Source of the DNA: Alviniconcha marisindica
Lineage: Eukaryota; Mollusca; Gastropoda; Provannidae
Assembly: GCA_018857735.1 (NCBI GenBank)
Contig: JABMCL010001218.1
Location: 38,501 to 102,500, forward strand
Length of the DNA: 64,000 bases
Reading direction: 5' to 3'
In this document: positions 34,488-45,900 of the stretch, one piece after another
Layout of the letters: every line of letters starts with the position of its first letter
How positions within the stretch are numbered: position 1 is the first letter of the stretch
Program-made: the position numbers and the translations under genes
Notes under the pieces: generated by a model
Databases searched by the model: none
What the model saw: only the letters and a program-made list of their open reading frames with translations
Told to the model about the DNA's origin: nothing

Positions 34488-37400
34488 TGTGCTTATTTAA
34501 ACAAAAAATCTGTAAGTACACATTTTTGGACGATACCTCCTCTCTCTCTCTAGCAAGACAGAAATGATCACAGACACAAAAACTTCAAAAGAGCTCACCA
34601 TCAGCAGCCACAGTTTCTTTCTGAGGTCGTTCACTAGATGGCTTGAGGCGGCCCCGCCCTGACACAATTGCCTGAAGGTCAAGGCCACCCCCAGAGTTTC
34701 CTGTTCCATTTTCCTCCGTCCCAGCATCTCTTGGTTTCAACCTACTTTTAGCATCTGAAAAGGGATTCCCACCCAGCAAGCCGCCTCTAGATGAAGACAC
34801 CGACGGAGGAGGTGGAGGTGGTGGGGGTGGCGGAGGCGGGGGCGGGGGAGGAGGAGGAGGAGGAGGTGGAGGTGGAGCTGAGTCAGGAGGGGGTGGGGGA
34901 GGGGCCATGGCTGCCCCTTCCTCTTCCCTCTCATCCAGAGAGGGCTCCCCTTTCACGTAGAAACTGATGCTCACGTCTTCCGCGCCCTTCTTGCCTACAC
35001 ACTTCCTGGGCCGAACCCAAGGTTTCTGTTTCTCCTCCTTTGGCTTGGCTGTGCCGCTTCTACCCCTCGCGGTGTTATCGTTGGTGTTCTGTGACGAGGC
35101 GTCCATCTTGCCTGAAGCCTGCTGGGTGCGGCGTGCGGGCCGCAGGCTGGTGTCTGCAGCCAGGGAGTTGGTGCTGCCGCTCATGGAGCCAGACAGGCGA
35201 CGTTCGCTGGGGCGCTGGTAACGGGGTGGCTTGATGGCCGCAGGGGCTGGGTACTTCTGCTCAGCAACAGGGAGGACACATGTTGTGACAGGCAGGACAG
35301 ATGTTGTGTCAGAGAGGACAAATGATGTGACAGAGAGGACAAATAATGTGACAGAGAGGACAAATGATGTGATGGAGAGGGCAGATGTTGTGAAAGGAAA
35401 AATGAGACAGAGGGGACAAATAATATGATCGAGGAAGAATGATGTTGTGACAGAGAGGACAAATGAGACAGAAAGGACAAATGTGACAGGCAGGACAAAA
35501 GAGACAGAGAGGACAAATGTTGTGACAGAGAGGACAAATGTTGTGTCAGAGAGGACAAACACTGTGACAGAGAGGACAAATGCTGTGACAGGCAGGACAA
35601 AAGAAACAGAGAGGATTAATGATGTATCAGAGAGGACAACAGTTGTGACAGACAGGACAAATGAGGAAGACAGGACAAGTCGTCAAGTGTTGTGACAGAG
35701 AGGACAAATGTTGTGACAGAGAGGACAAATGTTGTGTCAGAGAGGACAAACACTGTGACAGAGAGGACAAATGCTGTGACAGGCAGGACAAAAGAAACAG
35801 AGAGGACTAATGATGTATCAGAGAGGACAACTGTTGTGACAGACAGGACAAATGAGGAAGACAGGACAAGTCGTCAAGTGTTGTGACAGAGAGGACAAAT
35901 GTGACAGACAAGAAAAATGAGACGGAGAGGACACATATTATAACAGAGGACAAATGATGTGACAGAGAGGACAAATGAGACAGAGAGGACAGATGTTGTG
36001 ACAGAGGACAAATAATATTGTGACAGAGAGGACAAATGTTGTGACAGAGAGAGAGAGGGAGCGAGAGAGAGGCTCTGACAGACAACTGGAGGGCAAATCC
36101 AGTGTTAAAGTCGTCGGTTCCAGCGCACTTACCATTTTGTACGTTCTTAGACGCTCCATTGTTTTTCTTCTCTCCTCATCAATGAAGTCCTTCTTACGGA
36201 ACTGCTCTGCCTTCTGCTCTTCTCTTTTCTGGCAAAGCAGGTGAAAACAGACTAAATAATAAATTAACATTATACACAACCTTTTTCTGGCAAAGCCGGA
36301 GAGAGCAGACTAAATAATAAATTAACATAATTATACACAATCTTTTTCTGGCAAACAGGAGAGAGCAGACTAAATAATAAATTAACATAATGATACATTA
36401 AAAAAAATCTGGCAAAACAGGAGACAGCAGACTAAATAATAAATTAACATAATGATACAGCAGACTAAATTATAAATTAACATAACGATACACAATCTGG
36501 CCACATATTATGACCTGAAACAAAATGTGCACCATTTTGTTATAGCCCATCGCATGAACATGTCTATAAACACACACACACACTACTAAACACACACATG
36601 TGCATAATTAAGCTCTCTCTCTGAATCACATATGCTCATACACATTTTTTTCTCTCTCTCCCTTTCTCCATCTCAAACACAACCATGAACACATTCACAA
36701 ACATGCTCTCTCCATCTCTTTGCCTCTCTTTATCTCCCTCTTTCACGCACAGACATGTGGAAAACATTACAGAAAGAGATAAACACAGACACTGAAAAAC
36801 CCAAGATGAACACTTAACAGAGCCCCTTGCCCCCCCCCCCCAAAAAAAAACAAAAAAAAACACACACAACAAAAACAACACAATATATTATTGACAGAAA
36901 AAAAGAAAGAAGACAGAAAAACAAAGACAGGCAGACAGGGATGACGAACATACTGCACCCCCATCCCCCTTTGAAAAAAATGGCATCCAGTGGCAGAATA
37001 ATAACAACAATGAAATACTTGCAAATCACAAACCTGAAACATAAAAGCAGAGCTTGACATGCTGTACAGAATTAAAATTCAAACACCAATGCTGACACAC
37101 AAGCAGAAAACAACAATAACAAAGGATTACAAACAATTCCAATGACAAGAAGCCACACAGCAAGACCCAGGGACATTACACGCAGACACCCACACACCCA
37201 CACTGCACGCACACAAAAGTTATAATCTAATAAGAATAAAATCAGCCTTACAATCTGAATGGAATGGTGCATGCGGAACCGATCAATCTCTTCCTCCTTC
37301 TGCTGCTCTCTGCCTATATGTCTCCGTTCCAGGTTCATCTGAAAAACATGCCTGATATTCTCAGCAATACTTTCTTTCAAAAGGCTAACAGGCCCAAGCA

Positions 37401-40400
37401 CCCTAAATTCCTGTTGTCACTCACTTTGTTAAGCATGCACTCTGTCATTTAAAAAGCAAAACTATCACCATTTCATCCCAGTTTGCAAACAAATGAAGCT
37501 GATGAAAGAAAGAAACAAAACAAAAAAGAACAGATTGCATCAGGCTTCACGAAAAAAGAAAGAAAGAAAAAAGACGAGAAGCCCCCCTGTCCCCCCAATA
37601 CAGCATAGCAAAGAAATAAACCTGACCTGACATCTGGAGATTTCTTGTAGTGGTTAAATTCTGAGCCTCTCTTTGGCCCGTGTCAGTGGAAAGGTTTGGT
37701 CTTCATATCTCTACTGTTCCCTCTACTGTTCCCTATCACCTTTGTTAATTAATAGCAATCAACAGTGAACCCATCTTCTTCTTCTTCAAAAAAGTCATTT
37801 TAAAATGATTTTAGAGTAAATGACATTCAAATAAAATCATATTAGATATGGAAAGTTGTCCTTCATATTTCTACACTTCCATTGCAGTTCCATAGCAAAA
37901 TTTTGACAGCTTCAAATTCAAGACACTGGGCAACTGAACTAAATAAATTTATCCAATTTTGTCTTATGTACCCACCTTTTTGGTGCGAATGCGAGCTCTC
38001 TGCCTGTGTAGAGATGTCAGCTTTGTGCGAAGGCGGGTCATTTCTGGGTCGTCAGAGGCACGAGGAATCTGGGAGCTGACTGCAACATCTTCATCACCGC
38101 TTAGCTCATCCACATCCTCCACAGCATCATGGAACACGATGCTCTCCTCTTCCAGATCTGGGGGGGGAGAATTGTTGGCGTAGCATTCACAGAAACTGCG
38201 TACGTGAGCGTTTTTAACAGGTTCGTTCCAACTGCCAGTCAGACTTTTAAATCAGCGGTATCATGCAGCTGTACATTGACAAATGCATTCCACAGGGCCA
38301 AAGGACCGTGTATGTGACCTTTTAAAAAAATTATTATTACCTTGCCACACGGGCAGCCAAACACCATCTTCAGAGGATTTATCTCCAGTTCTGGAGAGTG
38401 GATGCTGTTATGCAAGAAACTTATCATGACTGAAGATAGTCCCCACACAACTATTGATTGCTGATTGCTTATATAGCACTATTCTCTGCTCTCTTGAGCA
38501 GTCTCACTGCGCTCGCATGTGGTTCTGCATGAGTGACTAGCTTTTTATAGCGCGTTTTTTAATATCCACTGAAGTGGTGTACTTAAGCGCTGACATGGCT
38601 GGTGCCACATGAAACTGCTGCCGTCTTGGCGCAAGTTCTGTGTACACCATACAACCATGCTCCATGTCACTTCATGCAAAGCCACATACGTAAGATGTAT
38701 GTGTGTTTAGCTGTAACCTGCCACCTGCACTTTTGGCAGAATGACCGGGATCTTTTACATGCTACTGCGGTAACACGGGGGTGGAATGGTTACCGAAATA
38801 AGAGTCAGCACAGCAAGTCAACCCTGGAGAAGAAAATTCTCCCAGCACTCCTGCAGGGATTCGAACCCGCGACCTTTCAATCATGAATCCGGCACTCTAA
38901 CCACTGAACTATCCCCCGCTATGCAGCACATAACAACATTCTAATGTAACCTTGGTGTTCCTGCTGGCAGTACAGAAGCAGCAAGCTCAATGCACTCGCA
39001 AACTAAATATAGTCTTCTTTTTTTTTTTAAACATACACCAAAAAACAGCAACAGTACAAAGAGTACAAGTAGCTGCAGACAACGAGCCAAGGAGGTGATG
39101 AAACCAGAACATCCAAAGACTCACCGCTGATCTGTCGCGATCGGTTCTGTATCTGGGCCTGGATGAGCAGCTCCCTCTGATGGATGATGTCCATCTCCAT
39201 CTGCATGATGCGACACTGCCACATGAACACCTCCTTCTCCAGCTGCTCCAGCTGCTGCCGGATGTTGCCGCCCTCCGCCAGGAAACCAATCTGTCACCAT
39301 GGCAATAAAAGAACTTGAAATGGTGCTGAAGGATGCTGAGGGGCACACAGAGGTGGAGCGAGATGGAGAAGTCATACAGAATACATCCCAGTATGGGAAA
39401 TTACAGTGTCAATCTGCACATAAAAGCAATAACAAACAAAAATAAATCATCACAATGTGTAAAATCATACACTATCTCCCCCCCCCCGAAGAAAAAAAGT
39501 GTATCACAGCATCACCATAAAACTTTCACTCATCCATGCCTGCACTCACAAACACACGCACACATGCATGCATGCACGCACTCCTATCATCTTTCATACC
39601 ATAAAAAAACTTCTATTAAATCTGGAAACAGCTGATGGGCCCCAACATAGGAAACATGACACAGGCATCGTGTCAATGTTACTGTGACTTACCACAGTTT
39701 GCTCACATGTAGCGATGCAAATAAACCTTGACCACAATCCCCAACAATCTCATGCTTATCGCCTGTGTCATCACCTTAGCAACAGCTTTGATTGTAATAT
39801 ACATGGAGGTATAGATATATATATATATATGTATTCTAAATGATTTCTCAGTTTCTCGGTCAGCCAGTCTCAACATTTCTGAAGAAAACAACAACAAAAA
39901 CACACAGAAAACTGATACCAAAACAACATAAACCTGCTCAACCAAAAGCAATTGAGTATTATATTTCATTTTTCACTGTTTAACTGTAGTTTAAGTGCTG
40001 TTTTGTAGCTTGAAAAGGGGGCTTACCCTGAAAATGTGCATGTTGTGTTTTGTCATAATAAATGGCATTCTATGTGTTTGGATCACCGTTTCTGAATCGG
40101 AGAAACACTTGACATGCCACTGTGTAAACCTGAGCTGACTGTTGTCTGTGCTGTGATTGGCTGCTATAGTGCTTCATGCCACATGAAGCAGAACCAGTCC
40201 TATCCTTTGCACATGCATTGCCTGTGTCTGTGCCACAGTCCAGCAACATTACGAGACATGTCTGATCAAAAATTTAGAACCACTCCACAAAAATCTTGAC
40301 ACTTTGCTGTTGCATGGATTTACAGCTGTGGTGTGTTCCTTATGTCTGTGGTGACCTTAAGGCTAACAGTTATATACACAGTGACTGCTGCACTCAGATG

Positions 40401-42082
40401 GGCAGTGGCCGTGTCATGCAAATGCCCATGACCAGTGTTTTTCACACACACTGTATGGTCTGGTACACCATGACTGACAATCAGTGATTGCACCCCATCT
40501 TTTTTCAAACCGGTGTGACATCTGTAAGGTGGTGAAAGTGGTTCATGGAAACCGGTCAGAGAATCACTGTAACCGGTCAGATACATTGCCGTCCATACAA
40601 CTACTAGAACTGTACTAGCAAACACCCTGCTCTCTTTCACGTCGAGAACACACACATGCAACATGCAAACATGCCACATGCACTCTCTTGCTGTGCTGCA
40701 TTTTCTCTCTCACTTTTTTGTTGTTGTTGAGAACCAGCCAAACAAAATCAGAACTGGTATGTCTGACGGGTTGCTGAGTTTCCCCCCCAGAGTATGCTGA
40801 TCTTAGCCAGTAAAATATTGGAAATTACCTGTTAAGGTGAACCATGCTGACAATGTCATATGCAGACACCAACAGACGATAGACTATCTTGACAAGAAGG
40901 AAAATGATTATTCACACTAGTCTAACAACAGAAACCATTACTCACCTCTTCTTTTACTTTGTCTCTTTCTTGAATAAACTGTTTTCGTTTGTTTTGTAGA
41001 AGCTGTATGTTCTCTCCGTGCAACCCAATCTTCAACCTACATAAACACGCAGGAGTGAAACCAGAATTAAATTCCGTCACACCTGAAGAAAGCTAGGGTC
41101 AACAACCAAAGGAAATATGCAAACAACAACAACTGAACCCTGTCTCTTAAGAACAAAACCCAGCTCAATGGCACAGTACTCCAAGGTACCATGATATAAA
41201 CAGACTTTCTTTCACCTCCACCTCCCTCCAATGACACAAAACCTTTAGTGATGAGTCCAGAGATTTATTTTCAGTGATTTACCAGGCACAACTTGAGACC
41301 CTTCCATTCATGACAAGCCAGCCATCTTCAACACCAAGCCTTTCCTTGTACGGATCATGGTTGAGTGGGACCAGTTAGGAATAGAAGATGACATCATTCA
41401 AACTGAGTGTCACCAGACCTAGAGATCATGGTTGAGTGGGACCAGTTAGGAATAGAAGATGACATCATTTAAACTGAGTGTCACCAGACCTAGATCAAGA
41501 ACACTGAAACTGACCTATGCCATTGATACCAGGTATAACACGGCAACACAAAACTATGATAAATCAGTAATCAATGGTGAAAACTAAAATACTGATTCAT
41601 TTGGGAAAATTCATTTCTGGATAGTTTTATTGCATGGTTAGGTGATGACGTCTGGACATGTTTTCCCTGTTGATGATTCATCACACCAGAATTGATTTAT
41701 GTTAACAAATTCATCAAGACAAAGCCTTATTCTTTGCTCACTGAAATCATCTAAAGTTCTAAACAATTACCGTAGCACTCGATCAGCAGCAACCAGCTCA
41801 AATGCATTCTTTCCAAAGCGTTGTCGGTCCTCCTCCATCTTAGACAGCAAACCTGCACACAAGGGGTGAGTGTGATGAAGCAGCAACAACTCATCAAAAA
41901 CTGGCACTAGGATTATGAAATTGACGGTATTTAGTAACAAGCAGAGTTCTTTTTCTTATGCTGCACTGTCTGTCTGGAGCAGCCTCCCTTTCACAAAGTT
42001 AGAATAGATCGTCAAACACACTCGCATCTTTCAAATCATCTTGGAAATACCACCTCTTTAAGCTGTCCTATTGGCTGTGTGT

Positions 42083-42132
<50 letters not shown>

Positions 42133-42149
42133 ATGTGTGTATACATGCA

Positions 42150-42188
<39 letters not shown>

Positions 42189-42234
42189 TGCGTGTGTTGT
42201 GGTGTGTGTGTGTGTGTGTGTGTGATGTGTGTGT

Positions 42235-42294
<60 letters not shown>

Positions 42295-42494
42295 ATGTGT
42301 GTGCACACATGCGTGTGTGCATGCACGCACGTGTATGTGTGTGTGCATGTGCATGAGTGTAAGTTTGATTTGACTGTGGTTTGGTCCTTTGTAATGTGCT
42401 CCAATTTGGAGAAATAGCACATAAAGAGTCCATTACCATTATTCTTATGATAAGTAAGTGATGGCATTTAGTAAAAAGCAAATAATGGCATTTT

Positions 42495-42556
<62 letters not shown>

Positions 42557-42901
42557 AACAAACAAACAAAGAAAAAAGAAAAAAAGAAAAGAAAAAAGAA
42601 AGTAAGAAGTATGTGAAAAAGAAAAATCCTTGTTTTCCAATCTTCTGCAGTTTAAGTTATTTGCTTACATCTTAAGAAGATACAGACAAACTATCATAAT
42701 TGTTTGCTGTCATTCAGTGATCATTCCTATGTTTACCATTGGTCAAGCACATTGTACTGTGGACACTTGGTTTGGTGATATGGAAGATTTAGGACAAAAC
42801 TGAAACACTATACTGCAAACATGTCTTTAGTTCTCTGCACTCAAAATATGATAATAGGATCTAAGGTATGTTGATGCATATTATTATTCACCTGATGTTG
42901 G

Positions 42902-42964
<63 letters not shown>

Positions 42965-45900
42965 CCCGATTCCAGAATGTGTTATGCTTTGTAAAGTGCT
43001 TTGACTCTGTGCTAACAATTAAGCCAAAGACATGGTACATAAAGAATCACATTCATGTACATGTATAAAAAATTTATTATTACATAGCAGTTACTGTCAT
43101 CATCACTTTTGTACCATCATTTACACCAAGAAAGCTTGTCTGAACGGGTGGGTTTAGAGGGAATTTTTTTCCAATGAATAGAGAACGTCAGAGTTGTGAA
43201 TGTCAATGTGGGTTGGAATAAAGTTCTAGACAGTCTGGGCTTGGAACTTGAAGGAATGTTGGCCAAAAGATTTGGTGTTTGTTCTGGGGACTGAAACTAG
43301 TGAAAGGAACCTTTTGTTACTGGATCTGAGAGAGTGGGAAGGTTCACAGGTGGTGAGAAGCAAAAACAGATAAAGAGGAAGAGTGTTTCATGATCTCCGT
43401 AAATACAGATGATGTATAGCGCTTGTTTGTCTATTACCCCCGCCCTGCGAACTGGAGACAAACCTTTGTACACTTCCATGGTTTGGGAGAAATAGGTGAT
43501 GTACAGTTCCTGTATCACATCCAATGCTTGTTCATGTTGTGCCTTCCACTCGGCGAATGCCCGCTTTCCCTCGTCCTTGACCCGCTGACCTACATCTGGG
43601 TTCTGCAGTGTGTCCTTGGCAGCCTGTAGCTTTCTGAATGCCATCTGAAACAGTCCAAAATGGTAGCTTTATGAATGCCATCTGAAACAATCCAAAATGG
43701 TAGCTTTATGAATGCCATCTGAAACAATCCAAAATGGTAGCTTTATGAATGCCATCTGAAACAATCCAAAATGGTAGCTTTATGAATGCCATCTGAAACA
43801 ATCCAAAATGGTAGCTTTATGAATGCCATCTGAAACAATCCAAAATGGTAGCTTTATGAATGCCATCTGAAACAATCCAAAATGGTAGCTTTTTGAATGC
43901 CATCTGAAACAATCCAAAATGGTAGCTTTTTGAATGCCATCTGAAACAATCCAAAATGGTAGCTTTATGAATGCCATCTGAAACAATCCAAAATGGTAGC
44001 TTTATGAATGCCATCTGAAACAATCCAAAATGGTAGCTTTTTGAATGCCATCTGAAACAATCCAAATTGGTAGCATTATGAATGCCATCTGAAACAATCC
44101 AAAATGGTAGCTTTATGAATGCCATCTGAAACAATCCAAAATGGTAGTATCTGACAGTCCAAAATGGCAGCATACATGGTAACATGCAATGTTTTGACAC
44201 TGAGAGAGTTGTGTCTGTTCATAAAATTCTGTACAACTCCAAATTTTCAGCTTACAATTAAAAAACACACAACTAGTATAGGATCCCATACAGAGGGGAA
44301 TGAACCATTATAGCCATGCCCATCCTCCATTCCAGAGTGTGTGTGTGTGCGTGTGCATATGTGTTACTAGTGTTAGTATAAAACACACACACACCAGTAA
44401 CACACACACACACACACACACACACGTACGTGTGTGTGTGTGTGTGTGTGTTACTAGTGTCATTATAAAACAGCCTGTGCTTCCACCTTGTGTGGTAGAT
44501 GGGTGTTATAGATTTTTATTTTTTTATTTTTGCTATTATATCAATTAGCACTTTTGCTGTTTATTTGTTTCTTTAATTTCTTTATTTTGAAGTGGTTTTC
44601 AACTCCTGTGCTGGCTTCAGCATTGTTCTCATGCTGCTAGCCAAAGTTCAAGTTCAGACCATACCCACTGCATATGATTCAAGCTTGTTGACCTGTCAAC
44701 AACAGTCAGGTGAGGAGACCTATATCAAACAGGTCAGGTGAGCCAGTGTCCTGATACGAGTCCTGATAAGACCCTGCACTGTTGCTGAATCTTTTCACAT
44801 TGGTTTCCTTTCATTTAGTTTAAACTGTTAACATATATAATGATATAAATATAATATGGATTAAACAAAACAACCAAACAACAAACTGAACACTTATTCT
44901 CTGCTAAAACCATCTACTCAAACCAAATGAAACAAACAATCAATAAAACCAGTTATTCCCTTCCCACCCTAAACCAATAAAACTTTTTTTATCTTTTTTT
45001 TTTTTTCTTTTTTTTTTTTTTTCTGCACAAACTAAAACAATAAAACCAGTTATTTCCTGCCCAAACTAAACTAACAAAGATAGTTATCCCCATTCTAAAA
45101 CAAGATCCAAACACAAAAAGGTACAAATGAATGCTCATTAAGTCATTTAACACAGACACATAGTGTGCAAATTTTCGGGGAAATTTATCCCCTTTATCAA
45201 GCCACAAAACGACACTTAAACTACAGATAAATGGTCAGAAATGAAAAAAAGAAAGAAAAAGAAGAAAAAGACTTATCTTGTTTTGGTTGAAGTTTACAGT
45301 TTGTTCGGTGCTTGGAAGATTGTTGGTCACACCAAAACAAGGTGGATCTTTTTTTTTCATTTTTCATCGTTTTTGACCATTTATCTGTTAAGTATAATTT
45401 TGTGGCTTGATAAAGGGGATTTCCCCAAAAATTTGCATACTGGGTGTCCATGTTAAATAAGTGTTTGTTTGAACCTTTTTGTGTTTGGATCCAGTTATTC
45501 CCAGTCCATATCAAGACAACCAAAACACCAAAATTAATTCACTGCCCAAAAAAGACAACCAAATTAATTATTCACTGCCCAAACAAGACAACCCAAACAA
45601 CCAAATTAATTATTCACTGCCCAAACAAGACAACCAAAAAACAACCAAATTAATTATTCACTGCTCAAACAAGACAACCAAAACAACCAAATTAATTATT
45701 CACTGCCCAAACAAGACAATCAAAACAATTATTCACTGCCCAAACAAGACAACCAAAACAACCAGATTAATTATTCACTGCCTAAACAAGACAACCCAAA
45801 CAACCAAATTAATTATTCACTGCCCAAACCAAGACAACCAAAACAACAAAACCAGTTATTGCCTGCCCAAAGTAAAACACCAAAATCAGTTATCCCCTGC

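Noticed and set aside
38830..38921. tRNA gene on the minus strand
   Set aside because: The tRNA-like head lacks a convincing full cloverleaf and is fused to a SINE body repeated elsewhere in the window.
42068..42640. Long His/Thr and Cys/Val ORFs on both strands
   Set aside because: They are translations of (GT)n/(CA)n microsatellites. The same applies at 5512-5742, 30547-30897, 50490-50792 and 55642-56213.
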